Below are positions 51,406-59,888 of a DNA stretch of 64,000 nucleotides, in pieces. Location: the NCBI GenBank assembly GCA_041398785.1, contig JAWKUA010000002.1, positions 124,001 to 188,000 of the forward strand, written 5' to 3'. This DNA is from Planctomycetaceae bacterium. Its GTDB lineage: Bacteria > Planctomycetota > Planctomycetia > Planctomycetales > Planctomycetaceae. The notes under the pieces are model-generated. The model made no database searches. It saw only the letters and a program-made list of their open reading frames with translations, and was not told where the DNA came from. Position 1 is the first letter of the stretch. Every line of letters begins with the position of its first letter. A program made the position numbers and the translations under genes.

Positions 51406-51612
51406 TCAGGCACCGGCCGCGGTCAGCGTGTCGCTGGCTTCCAGCCTCTGGGAAAGCATCTGAATTTCATCCAGTATGCCGCTGCGGACTTCATCGTCGG
51501 TCGCGGATGGTTCACGCGTCTGCAACATGACGGAACGGCGGACAAATCGCAGTCCACGCAGCAGGACGTCTCGTTCGTGACTGGTCAGTTCAATGTTCAG
51601 GAGTTCATTCAT
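51406..51612 (-). CDS. Small conserved-looking helical protein
   Basis: A 68-residue protein from ATG 51612: NELLNIELTSHERDVLLRGL, then VRRSVMLQ, then VRSGILDEIQMLSQRLEA. Two or three amphipathic helices, with no signal or cysteines. It lies 91 bases upstream of the FabH/OleA-like start on the same strand and could be a partner. No known family; support is the helical pattern and position. Confidence 0.55.
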   Translation of the reverse strand: MNELLNIELTSHERDVLLRGLRFVRRSVMLQTREPSATDDEVRSGILDEIQMLSQRLEASDTLTAAGA

Positions 51613-51746
51613 GGCGTTTCAGATCCGAGGGAAATTCTGAGACGTCAGTGCCTCGTACTGGCAAAGGTGGCGGGCATTTCGGGAACCTCCTGCATACCGA
51701 AACGCGCGTTTGACGTGGAACAAGTGTAACCGCGAATCGGCGGTTC

Positions 51747-52910
51747 TCAAGCGGTGACTTTGCACAGCGGACCGACAACACAAACTTGCCGTCGGCATGA
51801 AGCGGTCAGCTTTGTCACGCGAAGAATTCCGACCGGCCCGCGCGTGCATTCGTCGAAATGACACTTCGGCACGACTTGCATTGAAGTTACTGCAGCGGGT
51901 TTAATCACGTGGACGCGGCCCGCAGACTTCCCGCGATAGGCGTCGGCCATGGCTTTGGGAATCTCCGCTTCCGCCAGCACAACGTGAGCCTGGTTTTCCT
52001 GCGTCAGGGCTCGCATTTCCTGTTCCTGAGCGACCGCCTGAGCACGTCGTTCCTCCGCCTTCGCGCGTGCGATCCGAACGTCGGCTTCCGCCTGATCCGC
52101 CTGCAGTCTCGCGCCCACGTTGTCGCCGACGTCGATATCGGCGATATCGATTGAAACGATCTCGTAGGCTGTATGCGAATCCAGGCCTTTGTTCAGCACG
52201 GTCCGGGCGATCAGCATCGGATTCGCCAGCACTTCCTTATGAGTTTCGCACGATCCGATCGCCGACACGATTCCTTCGCCCACGCGAGCAATCACGGTTT
52301 CTTCCGTCGCTCCGCCGATCAACTGGCCCAGGTTTGTGCGAACGGTCACGCGGGCTCGCGCCTTTAGCTGGATGCCGTCGCGAGCGACTCCGTCCAGCGT
52401 TGAACGACCGTGACGCGTCGCATCGGGACAGTCGATGACCTTGGTCTTCACACTGGTCTGGACCGCTTCCAGCACGTTGCGACCGGCCAGGTCGATGGCA
52501 GACGCCGTGTTCCAGTCCAGTTCGATGTTGGCTTTTTCCGCGGCGACCAGTGCTCGCACCACGATCGGCACGTTTCCGCCAGCCAGATAGTGAGATTCCA
52601 GATTGTTGGTGGTGACTCCCTTCAGACCCGCCTGGACGGCCATGATTCGGGCGTCCACGATCACATTCGGATTCACCTTTTTCAGCTTCATCACCACCAT
52701 CTGCAGCGGCCCGATCACGGCACCCGACATGAACGCACGAAACCAGAGCGACGCCACGGAAGCGAACATGCCGAGAAAAATCAGCATGAAGAAGCCGAAC
52801 ACGACCAGAAACCCCAGCAACAGCATCATGCCGAAACCCGGATCTCCGGCGGCTGGTGCTTCCGCCTCAATCTGCGCCAGCAAAGTCACAGTTTCAAATG
52901 CCGTCATCAT
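51747..52910 (-). CDS. floA: Flotillin-like protein FloA with an unusual C-terminus
   Basis: About 388 residues from ATG 52910 (AGAGG upstream). The N-terminal membrane helix (FGMMLLLGFLVVFGFFMLIFLG) is followed by the FloA/UPF0365 body: VDARIMAVQAGLKGV, LVAAEKANIELDWNTASAID and ADVRIARAKAEERRAQAVAQ. The last family-like residues are AEAEIPKAMADAYRG. After that, ordinary FloA proteins carry about 30 residues ending near DYYxxKN, while this one carries about 70 different residues with five cysteines and no recognisable motif. FloA organises membrane microdomains. The tail suggests a lost stop or a frame change. Confidence 0.85.
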   Translation of the reverse strand: MMTAFETVTLLAQIEAEAPAAGDPGFGMMLLLGFLVVFGFFMLIFLGMFASVASLWFRAFMSGAVIGPLQMVVMKLKKVNPNVIVDARIMAVQAGLKGVTTNNLESHYLAGGNVPIVVRALVAAEKANIELDWNTASAIDLAGRNVLEAVQTSVKTKVIDCPDATRHGRSTLDGVARDGIQLKARARVTVRTNLGQLIGGATEETVIARVGEGIVSAIGSCETHKEVLANPMLIARTVLNKGLDSHTAYEIVSIDIADIDVGDNVGARLQADQAEADVRIARAKAEERRAQAVAQEQEMRALTQENQAHVVLAEAEIPKAMADAYRGKSAGRVHVIKPAAVTSMQVVPKCHFDECTRGPVGILRVTKLTASCRRQVCVVGPLCKVTA

Positions 52911-53167
52911 GATTTGCCTCTGGAAGAGTTCTCCAAATGAAGCACCCGCGATGCGGATGCCGTGCCGCAATTGTAAAGGCTGCCGTTCCCGATTCGCAAC
53001 GCACGCAATGGATTGCACCAGTCGACCGACCGGCTACCATCACCCCTGACCGAAAAACGGTTCGGCAGCGATCATGCCGGACAATCTGCTTTACCGATCA
53101 ACGGTGGCTCCGGCAAGCCGGATCACCGCAACTTTCAATTTCGTCCCAACCCGGAAAACGCAGTCTG

Positions 53168-53629
53168 ATGAGTATCGAAGCACGCATTCAGGAACTCGGT
53201 TTGACACTGCCCGCGGCTCCGGCGGCGGCCGGCACTTATAGTCCGGTGGTAATCGTCGGCGGACTGGCATACGTCTCCGGTCAGGGGCCCGTCGGGACGG
53301 ATGGAAAACTTCTGACAGGTCGAGTCGGCGCGGACCTGAGCGAAGCTGAAGGAATCGCAGCCGCTCGAACGGTCGGGCTGACGATGCTCGCCACGATCAA
53401 AGCGCAACTTGGCAGTCTTGACCGCGTCAAACGCATCATCAAAGTGCTGGGAATGGTCAACAGCACAGCCGATTTCCGGAATCACCCGAAGGTCATCAAC
53501 GGGTTCAGTGATCTGATGGTCGAAATCTGGGGCGAAAACGGTCGTGCGGCGCGCAGCGCTGTCGGGATGGGTTCGCTGCCGGGAAACATTCCCGTTGAGA
53601 TCGAAGCGATTCTGGAACTGGCGGAATAG
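53168..53629 (+). CDS. RidA-family (YjgF) protein
   Basis: A 153-residue protein from ATG 53168. The RidA/YjgF fold is seen in VIVGGLAYVSGQGPVG, GIAAARTVGLTMLATIKAQLGSL and the final GNIPVEIEAILEL. The catalytic Arg found in true enamine/imine deaminases (near the C-terminal IPVEIE) is replaced here, so a RidA-like function other than deamination is possible. It is divergent from the floA gene; the region between has no recognised promoter. Confidence 0.88.
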   Translation: MSIEARIQELGLTLPAAPAAAGTYSPVVIVGGLAYVSGQGPVGTDGKLLTGRVGADLSEAEGIAAARTVGLTMLATIKAQLGSLDRVKRIIKVLGMVNSTADFRNHPKVINGFSDLMVEIWGENGRAARSAVGMGSLPGNIPVEIEAILELAE

Positions 53630-53691
53630 ACCGGGAACGCGGCGGCGAACTGTCGCCCCGGACCGCGTCAGCGCACGCCTGATCGGCGCCG

Positions 53692-54657
53692 CTAAAATCG
53701 ATTGACGACGTTTGTCGGCGACCCGCTGCGCCAGGCTCGGATGTTTTCGACGCAGCCCAGCGTCAGCAGATCCAGACCTTCCGGAGTCTGGTCGGCGCTG
53801 TGAGGAGTCAGGACGACATTGTCGCATGACAGCAGCGGGTGGTCCGCGGCGATCGGTTCGGCGTCGTAAACATCGACGCCCGCCCCGAACAGCTCACCGC
53901 GCCGCAGTGCGGATGCCAGCGCTGCGGTGTCCACAATCGGTCCGCGAGCGGTATTGATCAGAATTCCGGTCGCTTTCATCTTTCGAAGTTCAGCGGCACC
54001 GATCAGGCCGCGAGTCTGGTCGCTCAGCCGCACATGCAGACTGACAACATCCGACGTCGACAGCAGCTCATCGAATTCCAGGAAGCGAAAGCCGAGCCGC
54101 TGCGATTTGGCGGCATCCGGATGAAACGACCAGGCAGCCGCCGTCATTCCGAAGGCCCGGCCCAGACGAATCATTTCGCAGCCGATGTTGCCGGTGCCGA
54201 CGACACCGAGCTGCTTTCCGATCAGCGAAATCCCCAGGTCGCCCGACCATTCACCGCGCCGGAGCCGTTCAGTCATGGCCGCCATTCGTCGCGATACCGC
54301 CAGCATCAGCCCGAACGCATGTTCCGCCACAACGGTCGCCGTGCGTCCGGGAATGTTGCTGACGACAATCCCGTGCCGCGTCGCCGCGTCGATGTCGATC
54401 GAATCGTACCCGATGCCGCAGACGGCAATCATCTTCAGCTTCGGAAGTTCACCAAGCAGACGGCCGGACACCCTGACGGCGCTGCGGGAATTCAACAGCA
54501 CGTCCGCATCCCGCAGCCGCCGCAGCATCTCGGAATCGTCATCCGGCCTGTCCGAAAACAGCCGGACGTCGGCGAATTCGCGAAGCCGGTCCAGGTACTT
54601 CGAACGACCCACCATCGGTGGATGATCGGCTGGAATGACGACGACGGGCGCACGCAT
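53692..54657 (-). CDS. D-2-hydroxyacid dehydrogenase
   Basis: A 321-residue NAD-dependent dehydrogenase. Cofactor loop GVVGTGNIGCEM, catalytic Arg in NTARGPIVDT, Glu in VDVYDAEP and His in LTPHSADQ form the usual triad. It reduces a 2-keto acid to a D-2-hydroxy acid or the reverse; the substrate (phosphoglycerate, glyoxylate or other) is not clear. There is no ACT domain, so it is not the long SerA type. Located 40 bases downstream of a small lipoprotein gene on the same strand. Confidence 0.92.
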   Translation of the reverse strand: MRAPVVVIPADHPPMVGRSKYLDRLREFADVRLFSDRPDDDSEMLRRLRDADVLLNSRSAVRVSGRLLGELPKLKMIAVCGIGYDSIDIDAATRHGIVVSNIPGRTATVVAEHAFGLMLAVSRRMAAMTERLRRGEWSGDLGISLIGKQLGVVGTGNIGCEMIRLGRAFGMTAAAWSFHPDAAKSQRLGFRFLEFDELLSTSDVVSLHVRLSDQTRGLIGAAELRKMKATGILINTARGPIVDTAALASALRRGELFGAGVDVYDAEPIAADHPLLSCDNVVLTPHSADQTPEGLDLLTLGCVENIRAWRSGSPTNVVNRF

Positions 54658-54701
54658 GGAAACTCGGGCATTCGGTGCCGGCAGACAGCCGACTCGCGAG
54701 T

Positions 54702-54932
54702 TCAGGATTCTTCCCCGGCCGGCGCATCACCCGCATCGATGGCCGAGGCGTCCGCACAATTCGGCACCGGCTGATCCAGCGGATCGTCGATGGAATAGTA
54801 GACGCCGTCCGTCCGTCCCGGCGGTTCCTGGTAGTTCCATCGCCACAGTCGGTGCGGCTGCAGTTCATGCAGGATCGACTGGCAACCCGTCGAACAGAAC
54901 AGAATCAGGCCAAGGCATAGCAGGCGTTTCAT
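54702..54932 (-). CDS. Small lipoprotein
   Basis: A 76-residue protein from ATG 54932 (GGAGG seven bases upstream). The N-terminus MKRLLCLGLILFCSTGCQS has a good lipobox (STGC). The mature part is about 59 residues, polar, with WRWNYQEPPG. No function assignable. It directly precedes the dehydrogenase gene on the same strand. Confidence 0.75.
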   Translation of the reverse strand: MKRLLCLGLILFCSTGCQSILHELQPHRLWRWNYQEPPGRTDGVYYSIDDPLDQPVPNCADASAIDAGDAPAGEES

Positions 54933-55184
54933 GGGAATCCTCCGTGGCATCGCCGAAGTCGCGAATCCGGATGCGCCGAATGTCACCGGATCGCTCCCTG
55001 TCGCTGGCAAAACGGCTTCGAATTCGGGACGATCTTCCGGCACGCGAGTTCACTGTCTTCGCGTAGCCTAGCTGCCGGCTGCCGCCGCCTGAACGCGAAA
55101 CCCGGCCGCTGATTCCATCCGACGCGGGCCGGTGTCGCCCCGGTCACCTTCCTTCCGCAATTCCTGCCGAACACGGAGTCACAA

Positions 55185-56582
55185 ATGCAGATCTTCGACA
55201 AAATCGGTTCGCTCCTTTGCGCCGCGGTGGTGCTGATCGTCAGCACCGGGTTGCTGCCGACGCCTGCCCGTGCCGAAGACGCCGCCGCGCCTCCGGCGAT
55301 CCCCGCAAAAATCGACCTTCAGGACGGTGACACGCTGGTGTTTCTGGGAGACAGCATTACTCACCAGTTGCTTTACACGCAGTACGTCGAAGACTTTCTC
55401 TACACGCGTTTTCCCGATCGCCGCATCAACTTTCATAACGCCGGCATCGGCGGTGCTCAGGCCTGGGACGCGCTGCAGCGCATTCATCGCGACGTGCTGG
55501 ATTACAAGCCGCGCTACGTGACAATTCTGCTGGGGATGAACGACGGTCGCTATCAGCCGTTCAATCCCGAAATCTTTCAGACGTACCATGATGACATGAC
55601 GCAACTCATCATGGAGATTCGCGACGGCGGAGCGATCCCGATTCTGATGTCGCCGACGATGTTTGATGCGCGAGCGTCCTCGAAGGGCAACCGGCCTCGT
55701 GGCGCGGCGATGCTGGAACAGTACAACAGCGTGCTGGCGTACTATGGTCGGTGGCTGCAGGATCAGGCGATTGAAGGCGGCATGTCCTACGTCGATATGT
55801 TCAGCATGCTGAACGACCTGACTCTGGAACAGCGTGAAACCGACGCGGCGTTCACGATGATTCGCGACGGCGTCCATCCCGATCCGCCGGGGCAGCTCGT
55901 CATGGCGTTCGCAATGATTGAGGATCTCGGGCTGAGATCGCAGTTGTCAAATATCCGCATCGTGCCCAAGACCGGAGGCGACGGCCTGAACGCCACCGCG
56001 AAGGGCGGCAGCATCAGCAACCTGAAACGCACGAACGACGGACTGGAATTCGACTGGACTGCCGACAGCCTGCCGTGGGTCGTGCCGCCGGAAGCTCAAT
56101 CCGGCGCGGACATGCTGAAGCTGGGTACCAGGGCCAGCCGTGAGGCTTTGGAAATACACGGTCTTGATCGCGGGAAGTACGAACTGTCCATCGATGGCAC
56201 TGTCGTCGGCGCATGGCGCAACATTGCTCTCGAACACCACATCGAATTGCAGCAAAACGACCGGACTCCGCAGTATCAGCAGGCCATGCAGGTCGTGATG
56301 CGGAACAGGGATCGAAACACCGGCCCGCTGAAACGACTGCGTGACACCTGGGGCACGTTCCAGGGCTGGGCCAGAATGCAGCGGCAACTGGCAGCGAATC
56401 CCGACAACGCCGACGTCGTCAGGGACCTGACACCGAAGATCGAAGCCGCCGGCAAACGCCTGGAATCGCTGGAAGCCACCATCAAGGAAACGGAAGCCGA
56501 AGCCCGGAAGATCGAAAACGAAATCTACGAGCTGAATCAGCCTAAGACTCGGCACTACATCGTGAAACGCACGCAGCCATAG
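55185..56582 (+). CDS. Exported SGNH/GDSL-family hydrolase
   Basis: A 465-residue enzyme with a signal peptide (residues 1-30, ending TPARA). The SGNH blocks are in order: LVFLGDSITHQ with Ser57, AGIGGAQAWD with the oxyanion Gly, LLGMNDGRY with Asn119, and IRDGVHPDPPG with Asp228 and His231. The extra C-terminal part (about residues 330-465) contains a long charged coiled-coil-like helix (ESLEATIKETEAEARKIE). Substrates of such planctomycete proteins are usually acetylated sugars. GGAG precedes the ATG at 55185. Confidence 0.9.
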   Translation: MQIFDKIGSLLCAAVVLIVSTGLLPTPARAEDAAAPPAIPAKIDLQDGDTLVFLGDSITHQLLYTQYVEDFLYTRFPDRRINFHNAGIGGAQAWDALQRIHRDVLDYKPRYVTILLGMNDGRYQPFNPEIFQTYHDDMTQLIMEIRDGGAIPILMSPTMFDARASSKGNRPRGAAMLEQYNSVLAYYGRWLQDQAIEGGMSYVDMFSMLNDLTLEQRETDAAFTMIRDGVHPDPPGQLVMAFAMIEDLGLRSQLSNIRIVPKTGGDGLNATAKGGSISNLKRTNDGLEFDWTADSLPWVVPPEAQSGADMLKLGTRASREALEIHGLDRGKYELSIDGTVVGAWRNIALEHHIELQQNDRTPQYQQAMQVVMRNRDRNTGPLKRLRDTWGTFQGWARMQRQLAANPDNADVVRDLTPKIEAAGKRLESLEATIKETEAEARKIENEIYELNQPKTRHYIVKRTQP

Positions 56583-56775
56583 GCAGGCTCCGGTATTCGC
56601 GTCTAAACGGCGACCCACACGGTGCTGATTCGAAGGAATGCGTCGCCGGTGAACGCCGGACTCCATCGTGTCTGTCAGGAATTCAACGCTTCGGAGAGAG
56701 ATGTGACTGGCAGCAACGCGGTGTCAGTCTCGTCGCAGTATCCCGAAACCCCGGCCACCATATCGATTGGAAATT

Positions 56776-57888
56776 ATGAAGATGAAGTATCTCCTGCCAC
56801 TGTCAATGCTGCTGCTGCTTCCGGCTGCCGCAACAGCCGCGGAAAACCCCGCGACCGCCATCGACACCATTCGGACCGCCGGCAGCGCGGGTGTCAGTTC
56901 CAGTGACACGCGCGCTGCGCTGGCATCACTGACAAAAAGCGGAAGTTCCAGCCTTCTGCCGATCCTGAACGCATTCGAAGGCTCGTCGGTGCTTGCGGGC
57001 AACTACCTTCGCAATGCCTTCGAAACGATTGCCGACGCAGAGTTGAAAGCAGGCCGCAGACTTCCCGAACAGGAAATTCTGGCATTCATCCGGACAGAGT
57101 CGCAGTCACCGTCGGCGCGGCGGCTGGCGTACGAATGGCTGCTGAAACAGAATCCTGACCTGGACACGGAATTGATTCCGCAGATGCTGCTGGACCCCGC
57201 CGCGGAGTTTCGCCGTGACGCCGTCGCGCTGCTGATTCAGCAGGCCGAATCCTCGGATCAGCCGGCCAAGGCGGTTGCTCTTTTTCGCAAAGCGCTGCAG
57301 GGTGCCGTCCACGACGATCAGGTGAAAAAGATCACCGAAGCACTGCGTGCCGCCGGAGAGCAGGTCAATCTGCAGAAGCATTTTGGATTCCTGACGGACT
57401 GGATGCTGATCGGCCCCTTCGACAACAAAGACATGAAGGGCTTCGCCGTTGCCTATCCTCCGGAAGAACAAGTCAAGCTCGACGCCCGCTACAAGGGACA
57501 ACTGAGTGACGTTGCGTGGGAACCGCTCTCAACCGACGACGACTACGGTCTGATTGACATCGCCAAACAGCTCAGCAACTACAAGGGTTCCGTGATGTAC
57601 GCGGCCACCGGCTTTGAAAGTGACCGGAAGCAATCCGTGGAGCTGCGACTGGGAACACCCAATGCCTGGAAATTGTGGGTCAACGGAAAGCTTGCGTTTG
57701 AGCGTGAGGAGTATCACCGCAGCACTCGCATGGATCAGTACAAAGTCCCCGTCGAACTGAATGCCGGAACAAACACGATCCTGGTCAAGGTCTGCCAGAA
57801 CGAACAGACGGACGACTGGGCTCAGGTGTACCAGTTTCAACTGCGAGTCTGTGACAGCGCCGGTTCGGCGGTGTTGCCGAAACAGTGA
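56776..57888 (+). CDS. Exported protein: helical repeats plus beta-sandwich
   Basis: About 370 residues from ATG 56776 with a signal peptide (KMKYLLPLSMLLLLPAAATA). The first part is alpha-helical and HEAT/TPR-like (LPEQEILAFIRTESQ, then PSARRLAYEWLLKQN). The C-terminal part is beta-rich, with VELRLGTPNAWKLWVNGKLA and ILVKVCQNE, which resembles a carbohydrate-binding beta-sandwich found in secreted planctomycete proteins. The PQQ-like propeller gene follows 146 bases later on the same strand, perhaps as a functional pair. Confidence 0.72.
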   Translation: MKMKYLLPLSMLLLLPAAATAAENPATAIDTIRTAGSAGVSSSDTRAALASLTKSGSSSLLPILNAFEGSSVLAGNYLRNAFETIADAELKAGRRLPEQEILAFIRTESQSPSARRLAYEWLLKQNPDLDTELIPQMLLDPAAEFRRDAVALLIQQAESSDQPAKAVALFRKALQGAVHDDQVKKITEALRAAGEQVNLQKHFGFLTDWMLIGPFDNKDMKGFAVAYPPEEQVKLDARYKGQLSDVAWEPLSTDDDYGLIDIAKQLSNYKGSVMYAATGFESDRKQSVELRLGTPNAWKLWVNGKLAFEREEYHRSTRMDQYKVPVELNAGTNTILVKVCQNEQTDDWAQVYQFQLRVCDSAGSAVLPKQ

Positions 57889-58034
57889 CGGGATGACAAC
57901 AGGGAATCAATACCAGTAACCCGATGGGGGTTGCCGCCACGCGCGGGACGTGAGCCGCCGGGTTGTTCATACACTGTCGGCAGCGGTCGCACGTTTCCGG
58001 CTGGCTGCAACTTTGTGACATTGAAAGCTGACCG

Positions 58035-59249
58035 ATGAAGTTCAGGATCAGAATGCTTGCCGTGACAATTGTGCTCTGCCCGGCGCTGGTGCAGTCGGCC
58101 TGCGCTGCGGACTGGCGGCAGTTTCGCGGTAACGATGCGAACTCCGTTGCCGTCGGCCAGGAACTGCCGACGGAACTGAGCGGCGAAACCATCGCGTGGA
58201 AGGCTGATCTTCCCGGTCGGGGTCTTTCCGCGCCGATCATCATCGGCGATCAGGTGATCCTGACGGCAAGTTCCGGATACGACCAGGACCGTCTGCATGT
58301 GCTGAGTTTCGATGCCGAAACCGGACACCAGCAGTGGGATCGTCAGTTCCAGGCCACCGGACGGACGGTCTGTCACGAAAAGACATCCGTCGCCGCGCCC
58401 ACTCCGGCCAGTGACGGGACGCGGGTCTTTGCATTCTACAGCAGCAATGACCTGATCTGTGTCGACCTGAACGGCAACCTGCAGTGGTATCGCGGCCTGG
58501 GCAGTGAATATCCCAACGCCAGCAACAGCCTTGGAATGGCGTCGTCTGTGATCGTGATCGACGGCACGGTGATCGCTCAGGTGGAAAGCGATGCCGAAGC
58601 ATTCGCGATCGGAGTCGATACTCAGTCCGGCGAAACGAAATGGAAGATTGACCGTCCCCGAAAGGCAAACTGGTCGTCACCCGCGATCCTGCCGGGCAGC
58701 GGTGACCAACCGTCGCTGGCGCTGCTGCAGTCGTCGGCCGGACTGGCCGCGGTCGATCCGGAATCCGGCACGGTCGTATGGAACTTCAACAAGGGTGCCT
58801 CCACCATGTCGTCGGCAACGGTTGCTGACGGACTGGTCATCATCCCGTCGAACGGTCTGACAACACTGCAGCCGGACGGTGCCGGCTTCAGCGAACTCTG
58901 GAACGCCGCGGACCTCAGCCCGTCGACGCACAGTCCGGTCGTCGCCGACGGAATGACGTTTACCGTCAACAGTGCCGGAGCGCTTTCCGCCGGAGACGCA
59001 GGGTCCGGTGAACGGCTCTGGCAGATGAGACTCCGGGGACCGTTCAGCGGCACTCCCCTGGCATCCAACGGTCACCTGTACTTCTTTAACGAATCGGGTC
59101 AGGCCATTGTCGTGAAGCCGACCCGGGAAGAGGGAGAAATCGTTTCACAGCTTGATCTGGAAGAAACGATCCTCAGCACTCCGGCCGCTGCGAACAACGC
59201 TCTGTACATCCGCAGCGACGGACATCTCTGGAAATTCGCAAAACCATAG
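58035..59249 (+). CDS. Exported PQQ-like beta-propeller protein
   Basis: A 404-residue protein with signal peptide (residues 1 to about 24, ending QSACA), then DWRQFRGNDANSVAV, the common start of PQQ-binding-like repeat proteins. Repeated blades of the DAETGHQQWDRQF, DTQSGETKWKID and DAGSGERLWQMRL type are spread over the chain. In this group the blades act as a scaffold and no PQQ dehydrogenase residues are seen. It follows the helical-repeat plus beta-sandwich protein and may act with it. CrcB lies 107 bases downstream. Confidence 0.85.
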   Translation: MKFRIRMLAVTIVLCPALVQSACAADWRQFRGNDANSVAVGQELPTELSGETIAWKADLPGRGLSAPIIIGDQVILTASSGYDQDRLHVLSFDAETGHQQWDRQFQATGRTVCHEKTSVAAPTPASDGTRVFAFYSSNDLICVDLNGNLQWYRGLGSEYPNASNSLGMASSVIVIDGTVIAQVESDAEAFAIGVDTQSGETKWKIDRPRKANWSSPAILPGSGDQPSLALLQSSAGLAAVDPESGTVVWNFNKGASTMSSATVADGLVIIPSNGLTTLQPDGAGFSELWNAADLSPSTHSPVVADGMTFTVNSAGALSAGDAGSGERLWQMRLRGPFSGTPLASNGHLYFFNESGQAIVVKPTREEGEIVSQLDLEETILSTPAAANNALYIRSDGHLWKFAKP

Positions 59250-59356
59250 GACGAAACTCGGTAGTTCAGATTCCCCATTTCATGCCAGCCGAATCCACGG
59301 GGATCCCGGGACCCCGAATCATCTTTCACAAACAACCGGCCGAACCAGTGGAGCTG

Positions 59357-59761
59357 ATGAATCACCTTGCCATTCCTTTCGCGGTCGGACTCGGCGGATG
59401 TGTCGGAGCCGTCAGCCGATTCTACATCTCCGAATGGGTCAGCCGATCCGTTTCGCAGGGCCTGGCGTTTGTCGGCACGCTGTGCGTGAACCTGCTTGGC
59501 TGCTTCATCATAGGTGTTCTGGTAGCCGCCGCCGCTGCCAAAGCCAGGTGGATGACGCCTCTGATGGAACGCTGTCTGCTGACGGGCGTGCTGGGATCGC
59601 TGACGACGTTTTCCACGTTTTCACTGGAATCCGTCAACCTGGTGCGCACCGACCGCGCCGGCGCGGCAGTTTTGTACGCCGGAGTCAGTGTCGTCGCCGG
59701 TCTGACTCTGGTCTGGCTGGGAATGAGGATCGGTCAGCATCTCTTTGCGGCCGACGGCTGA
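59357..59761 (+). CDS. crcB: CrcB/Fluc fluoride ion channel
   Basis: A 134-residue membrane protein from ATG 59357 with four helices. Family motifs are GLGGCVGAVSRFYIS, VGTLCVNLLGCFIIG and LGSLTTFSTFSLE, the last with the polar/Phe track of Fluc channels. It exports fluoride as a dual-topology dimer. A fluoride riboswitch is not evident in the 107-base leader. It is followed by a MATE transporter gene on the same strand. Confidence 0.9.
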   Translation: MNHLAIPFAVGLGGCVGAVSRFYISEWVSRSVSQGLAFVGTLCVNLLGCFIIGVLVAAAAAKARWMTPLMERCLLTGVLGSLTTFSTFSLESVNLVRTDRAGAAVLYAGVSVVAGLTLVWLGMRIGQHLFAADG

Positions 59762-59888
59762 AGTCGCGGAAAAACGTTCTGCGGTCCGGAACAATGGCCT
59801 GCCAACCTCCGGACACGGCAGCCTGTGAGGAATCGAGCGGCGGCGGACGCCCATTGGCACAATCTCGCAAGTCAACTTCCCATTGCCT

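Noticed and set aside
50265..51612. Olefin biosynthesis cluster
   Set aside because: Only an OleA-like synthase; OleB, OleC and OleD are absent.
59250..59356. Fluoride riboswitch before crcB
   Set aside because: The conserved riboswitch core is not seen in the leader.
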